Source of the DNA: Lachnospiraceae bacterium UBA1753
GTDB taxonomy: Bacteria; Bacillota; Clostridia; Lachnospirales; Lachnospiraceae
DNA length: 7,081 nt
Assembly: GCA_002317595.1 (NCBI GenBank)
Contig: DCHL01000016.1
Coordinates: 1 to 7,081, forward strand
Reading direction: 5' to 3'
Positions 1-5,658 of the stretch are shown piece by piece (position 1 is the first letter of the stretch; the number at the start of each line of letters is the position of its first letter). A model generated the notes under the pieces. The model made no database searches. It was not told the DNA's origin and was given only the letters and a program-made list of their open reading frames with translations. A program made the position numbers and the translations under genes.

Positions 1-71
1 GATGATTCACATGCCTCACATATCATAACATCATCGAGACAAGCATCTTCCCACACTTCCCGATGATTCAC
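1..71 (-). CDS. Possible start of a further operon gene, truncated by the window edge
   Basis: After the ispD stop, only one minus-strand frame stays open to the window edge. From a GTG at 71-69 it would encode about 23 residues beginning VNHREVWEDACLDDVMICEA. It begins 10 bases after the ispD stop codon, as expected of a next operon gene, and an AAGGG at 79-75 lies 3 bases before the GTG, which is close for a ribosome binding site. A second GTG at 56-54 is an alternative start. An open frame this short is quite likely by chance, and I do not recognise the peptide. The two cysteines near the end (CEAC) are notable but not diagnostic. Treat it as tentative. Confidence 0.25.
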   Translation of the reverse strand, partial: MNHREVWEDACLDDVMICEACES

Positions 72-81
72 GCACCCTTAT

Positions 82-786
82 CTATCTCTTCCTCAGTATC
101 GCCTCTCCCACAACCATATCCTCAGGGGTGGTAATCTTGATATTATCGTAAGACCCTTCCACCAGATGAATCTTCACATCCGAGAAGGTCTCAACAGCCA
201 TAGTGTCATCCGTAATGGCTATTCCCTTGGCAAGCAGCAAAGCTTCAGAAGCCAGAAGCCTCTCATAGCAGTCTCTGATCAGGGCCGCCTCAAACACCTG
301 TGGTGTCTGAATGGTCCAGAGCAGGTTCCGGTTGAGAGTCTCCTTCACGAATCCAGAACCATCCTCAAGCTTGATTGTATCCTTAGCTTTAACGGCAGCC
401 ACACAGGCCCTGTTTTTCTGCACGCTCTCAAGACAGCGCTCAAGAATGTCCTCTGTCACAAAAGCACGCGCTCCATCATGGATAAAAATATAATCAGCGC
501 CTTCACTCGCCATGATGCCAGCATATACGGAATTGTACCGCTCCTTGCCGCCTGGCACAATGCGCCTCACCTTATCAAAGCCATAACGGCTCACGATTTC
601 ACGGCCACAGTACTCCTCATCTCCTGGCGAGACCACCATGATTATCTCATCGACAAAACTTTCCTGGAATGCCTTGAGGGCATAGTAAATCACAGGAAAT
701 CCGTTCATCTCCAGATACTGTTTCTTTACATTTCCGCCCATTCTCCTGCCGCTGCCCGCAGCAAGCACAATCGCTGTACACTTCAT
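82..786 (-). CDS. ispD: 2-C-methyl-D-erythritol 4-phosphate cytidylyltransferase (IspD)
   Basis: This cytosolic enzyme catalyses the third step of the MEP isoprenoid pathway: MEP + CTP gives CDP-methylerythritol + diphosphate. The 234-residue protein is the usual single-domain length. The N-terminal nucleotide-binding signature LAAGSGRRMG is at about residues 8-17, followed by KKQYL. The metal and CTP-contacting segment IHDGAR is at about 101-106. The substrate motif WTIQTPQVF lies near 157-165, TDDT near 192-195, and the C-terminal GSYDNIKITTPEDM is typical. One oddity is that the usual proline after HDGAR (HDGARP) is alanine here. The ATG follows the tsaD stop by 5 bases with only a weak purine-rich upstream stretch (GAGAGA), suggesting translational coupling to tsaD. 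It is the last certain gene of the operon. IspF, a frequent partner, is not seen in the window. Confidence 0.96.
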   Translation of the reverse strand: MKCTAIVLAAGSGRRMGGNVKKQYLEMNGFPVIYYALKAFQESFVDEIIMVVSPGDEEYCGREIVSRYGFDKVRRIVPGGKERYNSVYAGIMASEGADYIFIHDGARAFVTEDILERCLESVQKNRACVAAVKAKDTIKLEDGSGFVKETLNRNLLWTIQTPQVFEAALIRDCYERLLASEALLLAKGIAITDDTMAVETFSDVKIHLVEGSYDNIKITTPEDMVVGEAILRKR

Positions 787-791
787 CGCTT

Positions 792-1826
792 CTATCTCTC
801 ACCCAGCTTAAGATTAGGCACTGCATTCAGGTCAAGGCCCGAACGAACACCGTTCATATACTCATAATATCCAGCACAGCCTATCATGGCCGCATTGTCA
901 GTACATAAAATCGGAGACGGATGATAGAATTCAATCCCTCTCTTTTTGCAGGCTTCTTCCATCGCCTTCCTGAGGTGGGTATTCGAAGCCACACCGCCAG
1001 CTATGGCAAGCTTCTTAACCTTGTTCACCTTTGCTGCTTCCATCGCATTTCTCACAAGCACATCCACAACTGCCGCCTGGAAAGAAGCCGCGATGTCAGC
1101 CTGGACAATCTCCTCGCCCTTCATCTGGCAGGAATTGAGATGATTGAGAACTGCTGACTTCAGGCCACTGAAGCTGAAGTCATACGCATCTCCTACCTTT
1201 GACCTAGGAAAAATTACAGCCTCAGGATTGCCCTCATAGGACACCTTGTCAATCTTTGGACCACCGGGATATCCGAGTCCAATTGCCCTTGCAACTTTAT
1301 CAAAGGCCTCACCCGCAGCATCATCCCTGGTTCTTCCAAGAATCTCAAACTTGCCGTAATCAACAACGTTCACGAGGTGTGTATGTCCCCCAGAAACCAC
1401 CAGACACATAAAGGGTGGTTCAAGTTCAGGATTCTCAATATAGTTTGCGGCAATATGTCCCTCAATATGATGCACACCGACAAGAGGCTTGCCTGCACCA
1501 TATGCAAGAGCCTTCGCAAAGGACACTCCAACAAGAAGCGCACCCACGAGACCAGGACCGTAGGTAACGGCAACTGCATCAATCTCTTCAAGTGTCACAC
1601 CTGCCGTGTTAAGTGCCTCCTCGACAACATAATTTATCTTCTCAATATGTTTTCTTGATGCGATTTCGGGCACTACACCACCATATATTGTGTGCAGGTC
1701 AATCTGAGAGGATATAATATTAGAAAGAACAGTTCTTCCATTTACCACAACAGAAGCCGCAGTCTCATCACAGGAACTCTCAATCGCAAGAATTTTTACA
1801 TCTTTATTTTCTGTAATATCAGTCAT
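792..1826 (-). CDS. tsaD: tRNA A37 threonylcarbamoyladenosine synthase subunit TsaD
   Basis: TsaD is the catalytic subunit of the bacterial t6A machinery. With TsaB and TsaE it transfers the threonylcarbamoyl group from threonylcarbamoyl-AMP to N6 of A37 in ANN-decoding tRNAs. The ASKHA-fold signatures are all present: AIESSCDET near the N terminus, the metal-binding HxxxH in HHIEGH (His120 and His124 from this start), VSGGHTH, GEAFDKVAR, SFSGLKSAV, AGGVASN, and the C-terminal CTDNAAM with the metal-ligand Asp310. Length (344 residues) is normal. Start choice: ATG 1826 gives a typical short leader (MTDITENKDVK) before the first strand and overlaps the upstream stop by 8 bases (ATGACTGA). A TTG at 1844 with an AGGA about 6 bases upstream would add six residues, and ATGs at 1835 and 1829 are also in frame. 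Coupling to the upstream gene is likely whichever start is used. Confidence 0.97.
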   Translation of the reverse strand: MTDITENKDVKILAIESSCDETAASVVVNGRTVLSNIISSQIDLHTIYGGVVPEIASRKHIEKINYVVEEALNTAGVTLEEIDAVAVTYGPGLVGALLVGVSFAKALAYGAGKPLVGVHHIEGHIAANYIENPELEPPFMCLVVSGGHTHLVNVVDYGKFEILGRTRDDAAGEAFDKVARAIGLGYPGGPKIDKVSYEGNPEAVIFPRSKVGDAYDFSFSGLKSAVLNHLNSCQMKGEEIVQADIAASFQAAVVDVLVRNAMEAAKVNKVKKLAIAGGVASNTHLRKAMEEACKKRGIEFYHPSPILCTDNAAMIGCAGYYEYMNGVRSGLDLNAVPNLKLGER

Positions 1827-2418
1827 CATTTTCATCTTTTGCAAGGGCCCATCCTAATATCTTCCAATGTCCCTTCTCATCTTTTCTAAGAATAAACTCA
1901 TGATTAGAACTCATAAGCGTACTTCCCTGCCTCAAATTATACAGACAGTACAGCATTGCGAGGTCTCCCTTTTCCGTCGTCTTATATTCAACATCCACAC
2001 TGGAAGAAACGGAGTAGCTCGAAATCTTGATATCCTTGTCCTTGTAGCTGCTAATATCGAACTTTAAGGACTCCAGATACTCCGCGTCAGTCTGATTGGC
2101 CTTCAGCTCATCATCCAGAAGATCTCGGGAGCGCGAAGCCAGTTCCTGAAGCTGATAATCCGAAAACTGCCCATCGTAAAAGCACTTGGTGATGGCAGCA
2201 TAATACTTCACCACTTCCTTCGGTGAAGGCGGGTAGTCCGTGTCGAGATTGCGGAGCAGCACCTCATCAACCTCAGTCAGCGATTTAGTGTTGTTCTCCT
2301 TGGCCTCCACGCGCTTGTTGGACAGATGGAAATAATAGCCCACTACCAGTCCGATCATGACAAGTGCAATTATAAAAATTTTAACCGCGCTCTGACTTTC
2401 TTCTTTCTTCTTCGCCAT
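1819..2418 (-). CDS. Membrane-anchored protein of unknown function
   Basis: This 199-residue protein has a basic N terminus (AKKK), one hydrophobic segment at about residues 11-31 and then a polar domain of about 165 residues. That topology suggests an N-in single-pass anchor with the domain outside the cytoplasm. There is no lipobox cysteine. The domain begins with PPSPKEVVKYYAAI, continues with a helical, charged stretch (LQELASRSRDLLDDEL), and ends with strands and a closing GHWKILGWAL. That layout resembles small alpha+beta cone-like (NTF2-like) folds, which is inference. It looks like a lineage-specific Lachnospiraceae family, possibly DUF6715, recalled rather than searched. An excellent Shine-Dalgarno (AAAGGAGG, 2433-2426) lies 7 bases before the ATG, so expression should be robust. 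It is wedged between the RNase Z gene and tsaD and overlaps the tsaD start. Its role is unknown. Confidence 0.85.
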   Translation of the reverse strand: MAKKKEESQSAVKIFIIALVMIGLVVGYYFHLSNKRVEAKENNTKSLTEVDEVLLRNLDTDYPPSPKEVVKYYAAITKCFYDGQFSDYQLQELASRSRDLLDDELKANQTDAEYLESLKFDISSYKDKDIKISSYSVSSSVDVEYKTTEKGDLAMLYCLYNLRQGSTLMSSNHEFILRKDEKGHWKILGWALAKDENDD

Positions 2419-2425
2419 GGGCTAT

Positions 2426-2433
2426 CCTCCTTT
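2426..2433 (-). promoter_or_regulatory. Strong ribosome binding site of the anchored-protein gene
   Basis: AAAGGAGG on the minus strand, 7 bases before the ATG at 2418. It is the best Shine-Dalgarno inside the t6A operon and fixes the start of the unknown gene. Most other operon genes have much weaker sites, so this gene may be translated independently and strongly. Confidence 0.85.
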
Positions 2434-2491
2434 CTGTCAAAAAATATTCTGCAGGCTCAATCATTCAGTACATTCCTGAACAATCCGACAA

Positions 2492-3403
2492 TTAGTCTTC
2501 CTCAAAGTTGAGTTCTGTACTCTTTCCATCCTTGCCCGGATGGCTGTTTGCAAAAATCGCCTTAACATCATTCATGAACGGTTCCGGTCTCACAAGTGAC
2601 GGACTGTAATGTGTGAGCCACATCTCGCCAACCTCAGCATCCCTCGCAAGCTGTGCCGCCTCATAGAAGGTCATATGCTTCTTTTCCTTCGCGCTCTGAA
2701 GCTTCTCAGGCTCACCATACATGCCCTCACAGATAAACAGATCTGCGCCCTTGGCGTTATTCACAATCGATTCCGTCGGCCTGCTATCTGTGCAGTAGGT
2801 CAGCTTGATTCCCTTACGCGCAGGCCCAAGCACCATATCAGGTGTGAAGGTCACACCGTCATTCTCAATTGTCTCCCCCTTCTGAAGGCGGTTCCAGAAT
2901 GAAAGCGGTATTCCCTGCTCCTTGGCACGCTCTGCAGAGAAGCGACCTGCCCTGTCAATCTCAAAGGTATATCCGTAGCAGACGACATTGTGATTAACCC
3001 TGAAGGCTGTGATACGCATCCCGCTCAGTTCCATCGACTGCACTGCCTCCTCAAGCTCAATATATCTGATTTCAAAGGGCAGTTCAGGAGCAATCATTCT
3101 AAGCGCTCCCACGACTCTCGCAAGTCCCTTCGGGCCAATCATATAAAGCGGCTCTGTCCGCTCTGCATTTCCCATCGTGAGAAGGAGTCCAGGAAGTCCG
3201 CTGATGTGGTCTGCATGATAATGAGTAAAACAGATCACATCTATAGGCTTGGCACTCCAGCCCTTCTCCTTCATGGCTATCTGCGTTCCCTCGCCGCAGT
3301 CAACCAGGACACTGCTCCCGTTGTACCTCAGCATGAGGGATGTAAGCCATCTGTATGGAAGCGGCATCATTCCACCGCATCCAAGCAAACATACATCTAA
3401 CAT
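2492..3403 (-). CDS. rnz: Ribonuclease Z-type metallo-beta-lactamase hydrolase
   Basis: Probable tRNase Z, which cuts the 3' trailer from pre-tRNAs, especially those without an encoded CCA. At 303 residues it has the length of the short bacterial form. The metal-site residues are in order: CGEGTQ near 36-41, HxHxDH as HYHADH at 61-66, His138 (VNHNVVCYGY), Asp206 (TDSRP) and His265 (LTHYSP), plus His243 in HMTFYEAA, the position of the family's HxTxxEA helix. The block GRFSAERAKEQGIP at about 153-166 matches the usual substrate-binding insertion. The N terminus is divergent: GCGGMMPLPYRW replaces the usual GTGxxxPTxxR, so the tRNA specificity is inferred and not certain. The ATG is preceded by AGGGTGA (3414-3408), which overlaps the rimI stop. 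Another phosphodiesterase of the same fold remains possible. Confidence 0.88.
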   Translation of the reverse strand: MLDVCLLGCGGMMPLPYRWLTSLMLRYNGSSVLVDCGEGTQIAMKEKGWSAKPIDVICFTHYHADHISGLPGLLLTMGNAERTEPLYMIGPKGLARVVGALRMIAPELPFEIRYIELEEAVQSMELSGMRITAFRVNHNVVCYGYTFEIDRAGRFSAERAKEQGIPLSFWNRLQKGETIENDGVTFTPDMVLGPARKGIKLTYCTDSRPTESIVNNAKGADLFICEGMYGEPEKLQSAKEKKHMTFYEAAQLARDAEVGEMWLTHYSPSLVRPEPFMNDVKAIFANSHPGKDGKSTELNFEED

Positions 3404-3412
3404 TAAATCACC

Positions 3413-3859
3413 CTATTCCACGGATGGCCTCATCCACATAATGAGGGCATCCTCCTTCGGCTGGTCATAGAAACCTGGTCTCACACCCTCGCTCACAAAT
3501 CCCAGCTTTTCATATAGTCTGATAGCCGGCACATTGCCCGCTCTCACTTCCAGTGTATAATCCCTGACGCCCATCTCACGGCTGGTATCCATGAGGTACT
3601 TAAGCATCAGTTCTCCAATTCCCCTGCCTCTGTGCGAAGCAGCGATAACGACATTTGTTATCTCCCCATCGCCGCACATATTGCGGATTCCACAGCATCC
3701 AATCGGGACGCCATCCTCCTTCGCAACAATGTAGTAGGCATAATCAAGTTCTATCATCTCAAGAAAGTCCTGGGGCTTCCAGGGCATTGAAAAGGTCTCC
3801 TCCTCAATCCTGCTGACTGCAGCTACGTCACTTTCCGTAATCTCAGAAAAAGTTATCAT
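3413..3859 (-). CDS. rimI: RimI-family GNAT N-acetyltransferase
   Basis: RimI acetylates the N-terminal alanine of ribosomal protein S18 in enterobacteria. In Firmicutes the orthologue is a standard neighbour of the t6A genes, and its targets may be broader. The 148-residue protein is a single GNAT domain. The acetyl-CoA pyrophosphate-binding motif A is HRGRGIG at 76-82. It is followed by EVRAGNVPAIRLYEKLGF at 104-121, which contains Glu104 and Tyr116, the positions of the catalytic pair of E. coli RimI, and by the C-terminal YDQPKEDALIM typical of the subfamily. The N-terminal ESDVAAVSRIEEETF is also canonical. The ATG at 3859 is the first possible start, because an in-frame TGA lies just upstream. 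AGGGTGA at 3872-3866 lies 6 bases before it. It is 58 bases downstream of tsaB. Confidence 0.95.
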   Translation of the reverse strand: MITFSEITESDVAAVSRIEEETFSMPWKPQDFLEMIELDYAYYIVAKEDGVPIGCCGIRNMCGDGEITNVVIAASHRGRGIGELMLKYLMDTSREMGVRDYTLEVRAGNVPAIRLYEKLGFVSEGVRPGFYDQPKEDALIMWMRPSVE

Positions 3860-3917
3860 GCCAGTTCACCCTATCCGCGCAAACCTCTCACGCCAGTCCA
3901 CCGTTTCCCTGCGAGTC

Positions 3918-4622
3918 TCACGCCTGTTCCTTCTCTGCCCGCTCACGTTCCGCCTGTGACAGTCTCAAGTATTCAGGCTGATGCTGCGAAGCATTCTCAT
4001 ATTTCCCTTCGGAAAAATATATGCTTCCAAGCAGTCCCACCGAAGCTGCCCGCTGCCGGTTCATGCTCGAAGGTGCCACGATGTACGGAACCTTAATATC
4101 CGCAAGTCCGCCTGCATTAACAGGGACACCATCACCAAGGATAACGGCCCGTTCACCCAGCTCATTTATTTTTTCCACAATTTCAGAAAAAGCCAGGGCG
4201 CACTGCTCAAGCTGGGCCTCAAGCTTTCCATCCTCAGAAAATCTGTAAAGTCCCGTGTAGACCTGATTGCGCCTTGCATCCATCATGGGGCACACAAGCC
4301 TGTCAGTTCCCCACATATTCATTGCCAGGGCGTCAAGCGTAGGCACACTTACAATAGGCTTCGAGATTGCCATCGCCAGTCCCTTTACAGAGGCCGACCC
4401 AATTCTCAGTCCTGTGAAGGAGCCGGGTCCCTTCGCAATCGCAAGGGCATCAAAGGACGACAGGTCCTCCTCGGTCATCCTCACAACCTCATCCAGCATT
4501 CCCATCAAAGTCTGGGAATGTGTCTTTTTGTGGTTCACGCTATATTCAGCTTTTAAAATATCATCCTCGATAATTGCAACACTTGCTGTATTGCCAGAGG
4601 AATCAAGCGCTAATATCTTCAT
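3918..4622 (-). CDS. tsaB: tRNA t6A biosynthesis subunit TsaB
   Basis: TsaB is the non-catalytic ASKHA-fold partner that dimerises with TsaD and scaffolds the TsaD-TsaB-TsaE complex making t6A37 in tRNA. The protein (234 residues) is of normal length. Diagnostic stretches are MKILALDSSGNTASVA at the N terminus, HSQTLM at 35-40, GPGSFTGLRIG at 65-75, and the MDARRNQVY segment at 114-122. The metal-binding HxxxH of TsaD is absent, as expected for TsaB. The ATG overlaps the tsaE stop by four bases (ATGA), the classical sign of translational coupling. The C terminus ends in a short charged helix (AERERAEKEQ). Confidence 0.96.
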   Translation of the reverse strand: MKILALDSSGNTASVAIIEDDILKAEYSVNHKKTHSQTLMGMLDEVVRMTEEDLSSFDALAIAKGPGSFTGLRIGSASVKGLAMAISKPIVSVPTLDALAMNMWGTDRLVCPMMDARRNQVYTGLYRFSEDGKLEAQLEQCALAFSEIVEKINELGERAVILGDGVPVNAGGLADIKVPYIVAPSSMNRQRAASVGLLGSIYFSEGKYENASQHQPEYLRLSQAERERAEKEQA

Positions 4623-5053
4623 GGTCTCTCTATAGTAATCCTTCTGTAGTCAAAGCCCTTCTCAACATCCTTCTCGATTGTGACCCCAATAGTCTCCTCA
4701 GGCATTATCTCCTCAATCAGATTGGCCCACTCAACCATGGAAACACCCTCGCCGAAAAAGCAGTCCTCATACCCTATCTCGTACATCTCCTCGACATCAC
4801 CGATACGGTATACATCAAAGTGATAGAACGGCAGCCTCCCCTCATCATAAACCTGCAGAATCGTGAAGGTCGGGCTATTGACCGGCTCTTCTATCCCAAG
4901 TCCCTCTGCAAACCCCTGAGTGAACACGGTCTTGCCCACTCCGAGGTCCCCAACAAGGGAAAAAATCTGGCCTCCTGTCGCTTCCTCCCCCATTTTTTTC
5001 GCAAGCTCAAAAGTCTCCTTCGGGCTGTATGTCTCAATAATAATCTGTGCCAT
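4619..5053 (-). CDS. tsaE: tRNA t6A biosynthesis ATPase TsaE
   Basis: TsaE is the P-loop ATPase of the t6A complex. It binds the TsaB-TsaD dimer and its ATP hydrolysis resets the complex for multiple turnovers. The protein is 144 residues, close to the family norm. Walker A is GDLGVGKT at 35-42. The NSPTFT switch motif is at 59-64, HFDVYR with the metal-contacting Asp80 at 78-83, and the VEWAN motif near 107-111. The ATG lies 3 bases after the stop of the YcxB-like gene. The upstream sequence has only a weak AGG about 9 bases away, suggesting coupling to the upstream gene. The end overlaps tsaB by 4 bases. Confidence 0.96.
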   Translation of the reverse strand: MAQIIIETYSPKETFELAKKMGEEATGGQIFSLVGDLGVGKTVFTQGFAEGLGIEEPVNSPTFTILQVYDEGRLPFYHFDVYRIGDVEEMYEIGYEDCFFGEGVSMVEWANLIEEIMPEETIGVTIEKDVEKGFDYRRITIERP

Positions 5054-5056
5054 AAC

Positions 5057-5542
5057 TTAAAACCTGATTTTCACTTTCTTTGGCTCGACGTGAGCACAGA
5101 TATACTTAATCACATCAGTTACATCCTCACCAAGGTCTGCCCTGGGAAAAATCGTGGCAACATTCTTACCAGTGTAAAGCATGATGCTCTTTCCAGTAGA
5201 GACAGCCTTGATTACCGCATCCCAGCTGTGCCCCTGAACGATATCGCCCTGAGACACCTCAATGCCCTCTTCAGAAAGTCTGTAATGGAGTGGGTGCTTG
5301 TAGGCCTCAACGGCAAGCATCTGCTTCTTGCAGCTCATGTAAAGAGCAACCGGCAGGTAGAGAATGCACACAATACCAAATATCAGATAAAGCGGATTCT
5401 TAAATCTCACAAAATTAGCGATAAGCAGAATCCCTACGAATGTTCCAAGTATTCCCGCCATACTCCTGTAGGTATGGTAAAGCGAGTAGTCATAGAGGAC
5501 TCCAACATTCATATTAACGTCAAATTCTATTCCATTTTCCAC
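5057..5542 (-). CDS. YcxB-like membrane protein, first gene of the t6A operon
   Basis: From the GTG at 5542 this is a 161-residue protein. It has a short polar N-terminal region (ENGIEFDVNMN...LYDYSLYHTYRS), two hydrophobic segments at about 28-45 and 51-70 forming a hairpin, and a C-terminal domain from about 84 to 150 (HYRLSEEGIEVSQGD...SWDAVIKAV...IFPRADL). That arrangement matches the YcxB-like family, whose C-terminal domain is PH-like. No function is established. Start choice: the GTG has AGAAGGA (5557-5551) 8 bases upstream, and the protein then starts as family members do. An in-frame ATG at 5611 would add 23 unlikely residues (SDRTWGINLYFVYQ...), has little ribosome binding site, and lies only about 8 bases from the predicted transcription start. 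It is separated from tsaE by 3 bases and is probably cotranscribed. Confidence 0.82.
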   Translation of the reverse strand: MENGIEFDVNMNVGVLYDYSLYHTYRSMAGILGTFVGILLIANFVRFKNPLYLIFGIVCILYLPVALYMSCKKQMLAVEAYKHPLHYRLSEEGIEVSQGDIVQGHSWDAVIKAVSTGKSIMLYTGKNVATIFPRADLGEDVTDVIKYICAHVEPKKVKIRF

Positions 5543-5550
5543 AGCTGATG

Positions 5551-5557
5551 TCCTTCT
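5551..5557 (-). promoter_or_regulatory. Ribosome binding site deciding the YcxB-like start
   Basis: AGAAGGA on the minus strand, 8 bases before GTG 5542. It supports the GTG over the longer ATG 5611 reading, which has only an AGG ten bases upstream that may lie at or outside the 5' end of the mRNA. Confidence 0.7.
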
Positions 5558-5582
5558 TTCTTTTTCCTGATAAACAAAATAA

Positions 5583-5624
5583 AGGTTGATTCCCCACGTC
5601 CTGTCAGACATAGAAAATCAACCT
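5583..5624 (-). repeat. 9-bp inverted repeat at the 5' end of the t6A operon transcript
   Basis: AGGTTGATT (5624-5616 on the minus strand) is a perfect reverse complement of AATCAACCT (5591-5583), with 24 bases between. The upstream arm starts 3 bases after the -10 box and covers the expected transcription start. It could be a DNA operator, or a 5'-terminal mRNA stem-loop if transcription begins at the GG at 5623-5622. With a start near 5619 only part of the stem would be transcribed. The in-frame ATG 5611 lies in the loop. The function is inferred. Confidence 0.45.
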
Positions 5625-5626
5625 AT

Positions 5627-5655
5627 ATTGTACGATAAACAGCAATCTCTTGCAA
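5627..5655 (-). promoter_or_regulatory. Sigma-A-type promoter of the t6A operon
   Basis: On the minus strand TTGCAA (5655-5650) is followed by exactly 17 bases and TACAAT (5632-5627). The -10 box is identical to that of the ribU promoter. The -35 box matches four of six consensus bases and forms part of the 12-base palindrome CTCTTGCAAGAG immediately after the ribU stop. Transcription would start near 5620-5618, leaving a leader of about 77 bases before the GTG of the YcxB-like gene. Confidence 0.65.
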
Positions 5656-5658
5656 GAG
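5647..5658. repeat. 12-base perfect palindrome overlapping the -35 box
   Basis: CTCTTGCAAGAG abuts the ribU stop codon and contains the TTGCAA -35 hexamer. As RNA it folds only to a 4-bp stem with a TGCA loop and has no following U-tract, so it is not a convincing terminator. It could be a small operator, or chance. Confidence 0.4.

Noticed and set aside
166..867. Plus-strand open frame of 233 codons opposite ispD
   Set aside because: It is antisense to IspD and the end of TsaD, whose motifs are unmistakable. The translation has no family character.
2432..2438. TTGACA before the anchored-protein gene as a possible internal promoter
   Set aside because: At 17 bases downstream the sequence is GGCGAA, inside the coding region, with no -10-like hexamer. 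The motif lies directly upstream of the ribosome binding site and looks coincidental.
2466..2482. Inverted repeat TTCAG...CTGAA in the gap after the RNase Z gene as a terminator
   Set aside because: The stem is only 5 bp and the T-run is about 20 bases further downstream, so it does not form an intrinsic terminator.
3981..4556. Plus-strand open frame of 191 codons opposite tsaB
   Set aside because: It is antisense to TsaB with no recognisable motif or translation signal.
4574..5548. Plus-strand open frame of 324 codons opposite tsaE and the YcxB-like gene
   Set aside because: It lies antisense to two well-supported genes, its translation is rich in H, L, S and R without recognisable domain motifs, and it has no ribosome binding site in an operon context. 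It is a shadow of codon bias on the other strand.
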